Source: Ideonella_A sakaiensis_A (lineage in GTDB: Bacteria; Pseudomonadota; Gammaproteobacteria; Burkholderiales; Burkholderiaceae_C). Taken from it: a stretch of 64,000 nt of DNA. The translations under genes were made by a program, and so were the position numbers. Position 1 is the first letter of the stretch; every line of letters starts with the position of its first letter. The stretch spans positions 558,001 through 622,000 of the forward strand of contig NZ_CP182947.1 of NCBI RefSeq assembly GCF_048320135.1, given 5' to 3'. Positions 33,432-44,200 of the stretch are shown here, one piece after another. Under the pieces are notes generated by a model, which had not been told where the DNA came from, ran no database searches, and worked only from the letters and a program-made list of their open reading frames with translations.

Positions 33432-34921
33432 TGGAACAGAAGATCACCGTCAAACGTCCGGCAGCTGCCAAACCGTCCGGCCCCGATCCGCGGCCACGGG
33501 TGCTGGTGCTGATGCACCGCGCCGGAGTGGCGGTACTCGAGCCGATCCGCAAGCTGTTGTCGCCGCTGACGCGGCGCATCCTCGGCAGCGGTGCCGGTGA
33601 CGAGGCCGAGCTGTCGGCGCAATTCGCCAAGTTCGAGCTCGAGGCCGACGTCGTGATGTCGCGCCGCAAGACCCAGCGCGCCCAGGTGATCGTCCGCTCG
33701 GCGATCGGCGTGCTGGTGATGCTGATCGTCTGGGCCTCGCTGGCGCATGTGCAGGAGGTGACGAAGGGCGACGGCCGGGTGATCCCGTCGCGCCAGCTGC
33801 AGGTCGTGCAGTCGCTGGACGGCGGCGTCGTCTCGGAGATTCTGGTCCGCGAGGGCGATGTCGTCGAGGAAGGCCAGCTGCTGCTGAAGATCGACGAGAC
33901 CCGCGCCACCTCCGGCGTGCGCGAAAGCGCCGCCCAGGGATTTGCGCTGCGCGCCCGCCTGGCTCGCCTGCGCGCGCTGGCCGAAGGCACGTCGTTCAAG
34001 CCGCCGAAGGTCGAATCGAAGGGTGGCGAGGAGGATCGCATCCTCGACGAGGAGCGCAGCCTGTACGAAAACAAGCTGTCCGAGCTCAATACGATGGTTG
34101 CGATCAACCGCCAGCAGGTGCTGCAGCGCCGCCAGGAACTGAGCGAGGTGACGGCCCGCAGGCAGTCGGCCGAACGTTCGCTGGCGATGAACCGCCAGGA
34201 ACTGAACAAGACCAAGCCGCTGCTGTCCAGCGGCGCGGTGTCGGAAATGGACATCCTGCGGCTGGACCGAGAAGTGTCGCGCAGCCGCGGCGAGGTCGAA
34301 CAGGCGAATGCGCAGATCTCGCGCGTACAGGCGTCGATCCGCGAGGCCGAGCGCAAGGTGCAGGAAACCGAACTGGCCTTCCGCAACGAGGCGCGGCGCG
34401 ACATGGCCGACGTGATGGGCAAGCTCAATGCGCTGAGCGAGGGCCAGGTGGCGCTGCTCGACCGGGTCGACAAATCGCAGGTGAAGAGCCCGGTGCGCGG
34501 CCGGGTGCAGCGGCTGCTCGCCAATACCGTCGGCGGCGTCGTGACGCCGGGCAAGGACATCGTCGAGATCGTTCCGCTCGACGACCAGCTGGTGCTCGAG
34601 GCGAAGGTGCAGCCGAAGGACATCGCCTTCATCCACCCGGGCCAGCATGCCACCGTCAAGTTCACCGCCTACGATTTCTCGATCTACGGCGGTCTCGATG
34701 CGACGGTCGACAACATCAGCCCGGACACCACCGTCGATGAACGCGGCAATGCGTTCTACCTGGTGCGGGTGAAAACCAGCAAACCCAACTTCAACGCGAA
34801 GATGCCGATCATTCCCGGCATGACCGCCGAGGTCGACATCCTGACCGGCAACAAGACGGTGTTGTCGTATCTGCTGAAGCCGGTGCTGAAGGCCAAGGCC
34901 TACGCGTTGACCGAGCGCTGA
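33428..34921 (+). CDS. lapC: Type I secretion membrane fusion protein, HlyD family, LapC type
   Basis: The periplasmic adaptor that links the ABC exporter to the TolC-like channel. The 497-residue product has a cytoplasmic N-terminus of about 75 residues and one membrane helix (about 79-99). A lipoyl-like half follows with GDGRVIPSRQLQVVQSLDGG and EILVREGDVVEEGQLLLKID. A long coiled coil covers about residues 190-325. The second lipoyl half and beta-barrel carry VKSPVRGRVQRLLANTVGGV, a standard HlyD feature. The start ATG overlaps the lapB stop; a second ATG follows at once. Confidence 0.94.
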   Translation: MMEQKITVKRPAAAKPSGPDPRPRVLVLMHRAGVAVLEPIRKLLSPLTRRILGSGAGDEAELSAQFAKFELEADVVMSRRKTQRAQVIVRSAIGVLVMLIVWASLAHVQEVTKGDGRVIPSRQLQVVQSLDGGVVSEILVREGDVVEEGQLLLKIDETRATSGVRESAAQGFALRARLARLRALAEGTSFKPPKVESKGGEEDRILDEERSLYENKLSELNTMVAINRQQVLQRRQELSEVTARRQSAERSLAMNRQELNKTKPLLSSGAVSEMDILRLDREVSRSRGEVEQANAQISRVQASIREAERKVQETELAFRNEARRDMADVMGKLNALSEGQVALLDRVDKSQVKSPVRGRVQRLLANTVGGVVTPGKDIVEIVPLDDQLVLEAKVQPKDIAFIHPGQHATVKFTAYDFSIYGGLDATVDNISPDTTVDERGNAFYLVRVKTSKPNFNAKMPIIPGMTAEVDILTGNKTVLSYLLKPVLKAKAYALTER

Positions 34922-35229
34922 CCCCCGCTTTGCGCCGATTCCGTGACCTGTGTCACGGCTGGCAAGTCTCTCGTCGCGCTTTCGCTCAAGTCAGGCCGAT
35001 TGCTGCCGAAGCCGATGGACCGGTTTCCTGCCGGGAGGCCAGCCAGCCCACATCGGCTGGCGGCCGTCATCAAACCGCTGTTCTTATTGCGCCGGATAGG
35101 CCATGATTGGCGAACTGCATCACGAAATTCGCTGCGTAATGATTAGATAAGACCCCCCATACGGTTCGCCGTTCTGAAACAATTTGTTCGACTCTGGCCT
35201 TGCCAGTCCCCAAACGACAGGAGTTCTAA
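34922..35229 (+). promoter_or_regulatory. Leader region of the adhesin gene with a CRP-like palindrome and strong ribosome site
   Basis: This 308-base gap has no convincing gene. It contains CCGTGAC (34941-34947) and GTCACGG (34952-34958), a perfect 7-bp inverted repeat. Read as GTGA-N6-TCAC (34943-34956) it matches the core of CRP/FNR-superfamily sites (TGTGA-N6-TCACA). The downstream part is more AT-rich (about 35080-35180) and could hold the promoter, but no confident -35/-10 pair was found. A CAGGAG ribosome site at 35218-35223 precedes the ATG at 35230. A separate promoter for the adhesin is likely. The palindrome is seen; its use by a CRP-type regulator is inference. Confidence 0.45.
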
Positions 35230-38200
35230 ATGCCCACAATGATTCAAACCGTCTCTGGCAAAGTCACCGGCATCTGGGGGCTGGCGATGATCAAGGGGCC
35301 AGACGGCAAGATGCGTCCGCTGCAGATCGGCGACATCGTCGTCAAGGGCGACGTGATCCTGACCTCGCAGGACGGCATCGTGCAGTTGAACCCGGACATC
35401 GTCACCGTCGCGCAGCGGCCGCCGGAAGACGATGACGAGCCGGCAGCCGGCGGTGCGGGCTCGCTGCAGCCGGGACTGCGGGTCGATCGCATCACCGAGA
35501 CGACGACCAGCGCCGACTTCACGCAAACGGTCTTCTTCGACCGTGACCGCATCGCGCAGACACAGATTCCGGTCAATGCCAACGATCCGGTCGCCATTCC
35601 GGGGGCGCTGACGGTGCCCGAGGATTCGCTGCTGCCGGTTGCGCTGACCGGCCGCGATCCCGACGGCTTCATCGTCAGCGTCACTGTGATCAAGGTGCCG
35701 ACCGGTGGCCTGCTGATCAAGGCCGACGGCACGCCGATCGCCGCCAACACCGTGCTGACGCCCGAAGAGGCAGCCAATCTGGTCTTCCAACCGGCGCCGA
35801 ACTTCTTCGGCAACCCGGGCAACATCGAATTCTTCGTCACCGACAACTCGAATACCCGGTCCGACACCGCGCCGGTGACGATCACCGTGACGCCGGTCAA
35901 CGATGCGCCGGTGGCCGGCACCGTGCCGGAAGGCCCGGACGGCGTGCCGGTGGTCGACCCGAACCCGAACGTCATCCCGAGCACCAACCCGAATGACCCG
36001 TTCACCGGCAACTACCGGGTCACGACGATGGAAGATACGCCGGTCAGCGGCGTCGTCAAGGCGACCGACATCGACGGCGACAGCCTGACCTACACCCGCA
36101 GCACGCCACCGAGCAATGGCTCGGTCGTCGTCAATCCGGACGGCAGCTGGACATACATCCCGGGCCTCGATTTCAGCGGCGAAGACCAGTTCCAGGTCAT
36201 CGTCGACGACGGCAACGGCGGGACCGACATCTCGACCGTCTTCATCACCGTGACGCCCGACCCGGCACTGCCGCCGTCCGGCCGCGACAGTGTCGAGACG
36301 ACGCCTGAAGACATTGCCTATACCGTGACCGTCGCGAATTTCGGCTTCAGCGACCCGAATCCGGAGGACAGCTTTGCTGCGGTCCGCATCGACACGCTGC
36401 CGGCCAAGGGCAGCTTGCAACTGAATGGCTCACCGATTGCCGCTGGCGCATTGATCACTGTCGATCAGATCCGCGGCGGTGCGTTGAAATTTGTCCCGGC
36501 GCCCGATGAAAACGGTTCGCCGTATGCGAGCTTCACGTTCTCGGTGCAGGATTCGACCGGCCTGTTCGACCCGACGCCGAATACGCTGACGCTGAATGTC
36601 ACACCGGTCAGCGATTCGCCGGCTGCCGGCGACGACAACGCGCGGACGCCGGAAGACACGCCGGTGCTGATCGACGTGCTGGCCAACGACACCGACGCCG
36701 ACGTCGGCGACGTGCTGACGATCTCTGCGGTCAACGGCACCCCGGTCACGGTTGGCGGCGCGCCGGTCTTCATCGCCGGCCCAGGCAACGTGGCACGCGG
36801 CAGCATCACGCTGGTGGTCGAGAACGGCAAGCAGCAACTGCTGTTCACGCCGGCGCCGAACTACCACGGCCCGGCCGATTTCAACTACACGGTGACCGAC
36901 GGCCTGACCCCTGTGAACGCGCAGGTGAAGGTGACCGTGACGCCGGTCAACGATGCGCCGGACGCCGTCGACGATTCGGTCAATACGCCGGAGCGCACGC
37001 CGATCACGATCAACGTGCTCAGCAACGACTCCGACATCGACGGTGACCCGCTGACGATCACCAGCATCAATGGCACGCCGATCACGGTCGGACAGACGGT
37101 GAGCGTTCCGAACGGCACGATCACGCTGATCAACGACGCCAATGACAACGGCAAGCCGAAGCTCGTCTTCACGCCGGATGCCGGCGTGCAGGGTCCGGCG
37201 ACCGGCACCTTCACCTATGGCATCAGCGATGGCCAGGGCGGCAGCGATACCGCAACCGTGCGGGTCACGGTCGGCGGCGTCAACGAGGCGCCGATCGCCA
37301 ACCCCGATACCGACACCATCAACGAGGATTCGACGCTGGTTCGGCCGGCTGCCGAAGGCGTGATCCAGGGCCGTTCGCCGGCCGCCCGCGACTTCGACCC
37401 GGACGGTGACACGATCGCGGTCAGCGCGGTCAACGGATTTGCCGCCAGTGTCGGCAAGGCTGTCGCCGGCACCTGGGGCACGCTGACGCTGAATGCCGAC
37501 GGCAGCTACCGCTTCCAGCCGAACGACGCCGCGAACGGTCTCGACGACGGCGAGAGCGAGATCGACCAGTTCTCGTACACCATCACCGACGGCACGCTGT
37601 CGACGACGACGACGCTGACGATCACCGTCACCGGCGTCAACGACGGCCCGGTGGCAGTCGATGACTCGGCGGTGACGCCGGAAAACACGCCGGTCATCGT
37701 GCCGGTGCTCGCAAACGACATCGACGTCGACGGTGACGCACTGACCGTCACCCAGGTCAACGGCAAGCCGATCAACGCGACGACACCAGTCGACCTGTTC
37801 GACACCGCGCCGACGCCGAACAAGATCGGCACCGTGACGATCAACTCGGACGGCACGCTGACCTTCACGCCAGTCAGGCTGTTCAACGGCCCGGTCAAGT
37901 TCGACTACACGGTCAGCGACGGCACCGCGACCGATGTCGGCACCGTGCGCATCGTCGTCGACGACGTCAACGATCCGCCTGACGCCCGCGACGACGTGAT
38001 CCGCTTCACCGAGGACACCGTCACCGCCTTCGATCCGCGCGCCAATGACATCGACGTCGACGGTGACCAGTTGACGATCACTGCCGTCAACGGCACACCG
38101 ATCTCGCTCGGCAGCCCGCCGATCCAGCTCGCCAACGGCACGATCCGTATGGTCGAGGGCAACACCCCGGGGACGACCCAGCTGAGCTGGTCACCGAACG

Positions 38201-41200
38201 AGAATTTCAACGGCTCGCAGAAGTTCAACTACACGATCAGCGACGGCCGCGGCGGATCCGACACCGCCGAGGTCACGCTGCAGGGCATTCCGGTCAACGA
38301 TCCGCCGGCCGGCACGGATGCCGAAGAGTCCACGCCGGAAGACGTGCCGTATACCGTCACCGTTGCCAATTTCGGATTCAGCGATCCGGACGTCGGCGAC
38401 ACCTTCGCCGCGGTTCGCATCGATACGCTGCCTGCCAAGGGCAGTCTGCAGCTGGACGGCGTGGCCGTTGTTGCCGGCGCGCTGATCACGGTCGACAAGA
38501 TCGCCGCGGGCTCGCTCAAATTCGTCCCCGTCAAGGATGAAAACGGCTCGCCGTATGCCAGCTTCACCTTCTCGGTGCAGGATTCCGGCGGCGCTTTCGA
38601 TCCGACGCCGAATACGCTGACGATCAATGTCACGCCGGTCAGCGATACGCCGGCTGCAGGTGACGACGTCGCGATCACGCCGGAAGATACGCCGGTGCTG
38701 ATCGATGTGCTGGCCAACGACAGCGATGCCGACGGCGACGTGCTGACCATCCAGGCAGTCAATGGCACGCCGGTCACCGTCGGTGGCCCCGGCGTCTTTG
38801 TCGTCGGGCCGAACGGCACAACGCAAGGCACGGTCACACTGGTGATCGAGGCCGGCAAGGAACAGCTGCTGTTCACCCCGGCCAAGGACTACAACGGTCC
38901 GGCCAACTTCAACTACACCATCAGCGACGGGCTTACACCGGTCACCGCCGAAGTCGCGGTCACCGTGACACCGGTCAACGATCCGCCGGATGCGGTCAAC
39001 GACACCGTCAATACGCCGGAGAGGACACCGATCACGATCAACGTGCTCGGCAACGACACCGACGTCGACGGCGATACGCTGACCATCACCACCGTCAACG
39101 GTACGCCGATCACGCTCGGTCAGCCGGTGACCGTGCCGAATGGCAGCGTCACGCTGATCAACGATCCGAGTGACGGCGGCAAGCCCAAACTCGTCTTCAC
39201 GCCGGACCCTGCCGTGCAAGGCCCGGTGACCGGCAGCTTCACCTACGGCATTTCCGACGGCCAGGGCGGCACCGATACCGCAACCGTCAACGTCACGGTC
39301 GGTGGCGTCAACGATCCGCCGGCCGCCAATCCGGATACCGATACCACCAACGAGGACACGGACCTGGTGCGGCCTGCCAGCCAAGGCGTGATCCAGGGTC
39401 TGACGCCGGCGGCACGCGACACCGACGTCGACGGTGACTCGCTGACGGTCGGCGCGGTCAATGGCCTGGCGGCCAATGTCGGCAAGGCGGTTGTTGGTCT
39501 GTGGGGCACGCTGACGCTGAATGCCGATGGCAGCTACCAGTACAAACCGAGTGACGCCGCTCAGGCGCTCGACGACGGCGACAGCCGCACCGATCAGTTC
39601 TCGTACACCGTCACCGACGGCAGCCTGAACGCGACGACGACGCTGACGATCACCGTCACCGGCGTCAACGACGGCCCGGTCGCGGTCGACGATACCGGCA
39701 ACACGCGCGAAGGCGTGCCGGTGACGGTCGCTGTGCTGGCCAACGATACCGATGCAGACAACGATCCGCTGACCGTCACGCAGGTGAATGGCCAGCCGAT
39801 CAATGCAACGACCGGCGTCGATCTGTTCGACACATCGCCGACGCCGAACAAGATCGGCACCGTGACGCTGAACGCGGACGGTACGCTGACCTTCTCGCCA
39901 GTGCCGCTGTTCAACGGCCCGGTCAAGTTCGACTACACCGTCAGCGACGGCACCGCGACCGATGTCGGCACCGTGCGCATCGTCGTCGACGATGTCAACG
40001 ATCCGCCGGACGCCAACGACGATCCGCTGCGCGGCAACGAAGACACCGTGCTGACCTTCGACCCACGCGCAAACGACACCGATCCGGACTTCGACCCGCT
40101 GACGATCACCCACATCAACGGCCAGCCGATCACTCCCGCGACGCCACCGATCACGGTGGCCGACGGCAAGATCGTGATGAAGACCGATGGCTCGCTGTCG
40201 TTCACGCCGAATTCGCATTTCAACGGCCTGACCTCGTTCGGCTACACGATCAACGACGGACGCGGCGGCAGCGATACCGCCACGGTAACGATCGACATCA
40301 AGCCGTCGCCCGACGTCGCGGCGATCACCAGCCCGAGCGTCGTCGAGGGCAATGCGCTCGTCTACGACGTCACGCTGACCGGTCCGACCGAAGTCGCATC
40401 GTTCTACAACTTCAATCTCGGTGGCGGCACCGCGACCAGCGGCGCCGACTACAACCCGAACGCGACCTTCAGCAATGGCGTGACGATCAACCCGGCGACC
40501 GGCGTCATCGTCGTGCCGGCCGGCGTCACGAGCTTCAAGGTCACCGTGGCGACGGTCGACGACGCCGAGGTCGAGTCGACCGAGTCGCTGCCGCTGACGA
40601 TTGGTGACGGAACCGTCTCGAAGACCGGCAACGGCAGCATTCTCGACAACGACCAGCCTGGCGTGAAAGGCATCGACTTCGACCCGAATCCGAATTCGGT
40701 CATCGAGGGCGGTGACGTCGTCTACACGATCACGCTGACCGAGGCGACCAAGACCGTCTCCCAATACGACGTTGCCCTGGGCAATGCGACCGATACCGCA
40801 ACCGCGGGTGCCGACTATGTGCCCGGCTCGATCACCTACAGCAACGGCGTGACCGTTGACCCGACGACCGGCAAGCTGGTCGTGCCGGTGGGCGTCACCA
40901 GCTTCACCGCAACGGTGAAGACCAATGACGACACCATCGTCGAGGATCCGGAATCGCTGAGCCTGACGGTCGGTGATGCCAAGGGTTCGAAGACGGCGAC
41001 CGCAACCATCCTCGACAACGACCAGCCGGGCGTCGACAGCATCAGCTTCGATCCGAACCCGAACCAGGTCGTCGAGGGCGGCAACCTCGTCTATACGGTC
41101 ACGCTGACCGAGGCGACGAAGGCCACGGCGCGTTATACCGTCGCGCTCGGCGCTGCAAGCGACACCGCAACGGCCGGTGCCGACTATGTGTCGAATGCGA

Positions 41201-44200
41201 CCACCTACAGCAATGGCGTGACGGTTGATCCGACCACCGGCGAACTCGTCGTGCCGGCCGGCGTTACCAGCTTCACCGCAACCGTCAAGACCAACGACGA
41301 CACCACTGTCGAGAACCCGGAAACCGTCAGCCTGACCGTCGGTGACGCGAAGGGCTCGAAGACCGCCGTCGGCACCATCCTGGACAACGACCAGCCGGGC
41401 GTCGACAGCATCACATTCGATCCGAACCCGAACGAGGTCGTCGAGGGCAACAACCTCGTCTACACGGTCACGCTGACCGAGGCGACGAAGGCGGTCGCGA
41501 GCTACGACATCACGTTGGGCGGCGGTACCGCGACCCCGGGCGACGACTACAACCCGACGCTCGGCAACACCAGCTTCAGCAACGGCGTCACCCGCGACCC
41601 GGCGACCGGCAAGCTGATCGTGCCGGCCGGCGTGACCAGCTTCACCGTCACGGTGCCGACGATCGACGACACCGCGGTCGAGTTCACCGAGACGCTGCCG
41701 CTGACCGTCGGTGATGCCAAGGGTTCGAAGACTGCCACCGGCAGCATCCTCGACAACGACCAGCCGGGCGTCGACAGCATCAGCTTCGATCCGAATCCGA
41801 ACCAGGTCGTCGAGGGCGGCAACCTCGTCTATACGGTCACCCTGACCGAGGCGACAAAGGCGACCGCGCGATATACCGTCGGGCTCGGCGCAGCAGGCGA
41901 TTCCGCAACGGCGGGCGCCGACTATGTGTCGAACGCGACCACCTACAGCAATGGCGTGACGGTTGATCCGATCACCGGCCAACTCGTCGTGCCGGCTGGC
42001 GTCACCAGCTTCACCGCCACCGTCAAGACCAACGACGACACCATCGTCGAGAACCCGGAAACCGTCAGCCTGACCGTCGGTGACGCGAAGGGCTCGAAGA
42101 CCGCGGTCGGCACCATCCTCGACAACGACCAGCCGGGCGTCGACAGCATCACCTTCGACCCGAACCCGAATACAGTGGTCGAAGGCAACAACCTCGTCTA
42201 CAAGGTCACGCTGACCGAGGCGACGAAGGCGGTCGCGAGCTACGACATCACGTTGGGCGGCGGTACCGCGACCCCGGGCGACGACTACAACCCGACGCTC
42301 GGCAACACCAGCTTCAGCAACGGCGTCACCCGCGACCCGGCGACCGGCAAGCTGATCGTGCCGGCCGGCGTGACCAGCTTCACTGTCACGGTGCCGACGA
42401 TCGACGACACCGCGGTCGAGTTCACCGAGACGCTGCCGCTGACCGTCGGTGACGCCAAGGGTTCGAAGACCGCCACCGGCAACATCCTCGACAACGACCA
42501 ACCGAGCGTCACCAACATCGGCTTCGATCCGAATCCGAATTCGGTCGTCGAAGGCAACAACCTCGTCTACACCGTCACCCTCAGCGAAGCGACAAAGGGT
42601 ACGGCGCGTTATGACGTGGCGCTGGGCGGCGGCGGCAGCACCGCAACGCCGAATGCCGACTACAACCCGAACCTGACCAACGCCAGCTTCAGCAATGGGG
42701 TCACGATCGCAGCCGGCAAGCTGGTCGTGCCCCCTGGCGTGCAGACCTTCACGGTGACCGTGCCAACGGTCGACGACACGCTGACCGAGCCGACCGAGAC
42801 GCTGTTGCTGACCGTCGGTGACGCATCGGGATCGAAGAGCGCGACTGGCAACATCCTCGACAACGACACACCGCCGAATCTGGCGGTGCAAGGAGTTGCT
42901 GCGGTTTCCGAAGAGGCACTGCCGGGTGGCATTCCGGTGCCGGGCACGACGCCGGTATCGACCTTCACCGGCAACCTGACGATCACCGATCCGGAAGGCG
43001 GACCGTTCACGCTGCAGGCCGCGCTGCCGACGCAGAACTTCACGTCGGGCGGCACGGCGGTGGTCTGGACCCGTTCTGCCGACGGCCAGACGCTGACCGG
43101 CCGAGCCGGCACCGAAACGGTTGCGACGCTGAAGCTCGACGCGACCGCGAATACGTATACGTTCACGCTGTTCAAGCCACTCGACCATCTGGTCAGTGGC
43201 AACCCGACCGATTCGCTGGCCTACACCTTCCAGCTGACGGCCACCGATCCGGGCGGTCTGGTCTCGCCGCCGGCAACGCTGTCGGTCGCGATTGCCGACG
43301 ACACGCCGGGGGTTGCCACGCCGCTGACCCTGGTGGCGCCGGTGACCGGTGTCGATACGAACGTGATGTTCGTACTCGACGTGTCGGGATCGATGGGCAC
43401 GCAGGATACCGGCCTGCCCGGCAATCCGACGCGCCTCCAGGCAGCGATCCAGTCGATCAGCAGGTTGATCGACCGCTATGACGAACTCGGCGATGTCCGG
43501 GTCCGGCTGGTCACCTTCGGTACCCATGCCAATGAACTCGGCACGACGTGGCTGACGGTCGGCGCGGCGCGGGCCTTGCTGGCGACGTTGAACGCCGGCG
43601 GCGGCACCAACTACGACGAGGCACTGGCCGACGCGATCAACCTGTTCGGATCGGCCGGCAAACTCGCCACGCCGAGCTCACAGAACGTCGCCTATTTCAT
43701 GTCCGACGGCCTGCCGACCTATGCCGCGGGCACCGTCGATACGCTGGTGCCCCCGGGGACCCAACCGGGCGACGACCCGCCGCTGGTCGGTACCGGCCAG
43801 TCGGGGCAGACCAATCCGGACCTCGGTATCCAGGCTCAGGAGGAAGCCGCATGGAAAGCCTTCCTGGTCGCCAACAAGGTTGATTCGTTTGCACTCGGCT
43901 TCGGCGGCGCGCTGCAACCCGGCGACACGCCGACGCTTAATCCGATCGCCTACGACGGCCGTGCCAACGAGGAAAAGGACGGCATCGTGGTACAGAGCTT
44001 TGCCGACCTCGACCAGGCGCTCGCAGATTCGATCCGGCCACGAGTCGACGGCAACCTGATGACCGGCAGCGTGACCGCCGGCCCCGGTGCCGACGGCCCG
44101 GCATTCGTCAAGTCGTTGACGGTCGACGGTGTGACCTATACCTACAACCCGGCGAATGGCGGTTCCATCACCGTCACCGGCGGTACGAACCGGGGGGTCT

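Noticed and set aside
34943..35146. Short plus-strand frame (67 codons) in the adhesin leader.
   Set aside because: No ribosome site or recognisable composition; the region is better read as regulatory.
41023..42498. Regular repeats that could suggest a CRISPR array.
   Set aside because: The repeat unit is 738 bp, in frame and coding for Calx-beta domains; there are no short repeat-spacer units and no cas genes.
38191..43527. Very long open frame (about 1778 codons) on the minus strand inside the adhesin gene.
   Set aside because: It is antisense to a clear multi-domain adhesin, its translation is Arg/Asp/Val-rich with no recognisable domain, and it arises from repeated high-GC codons.
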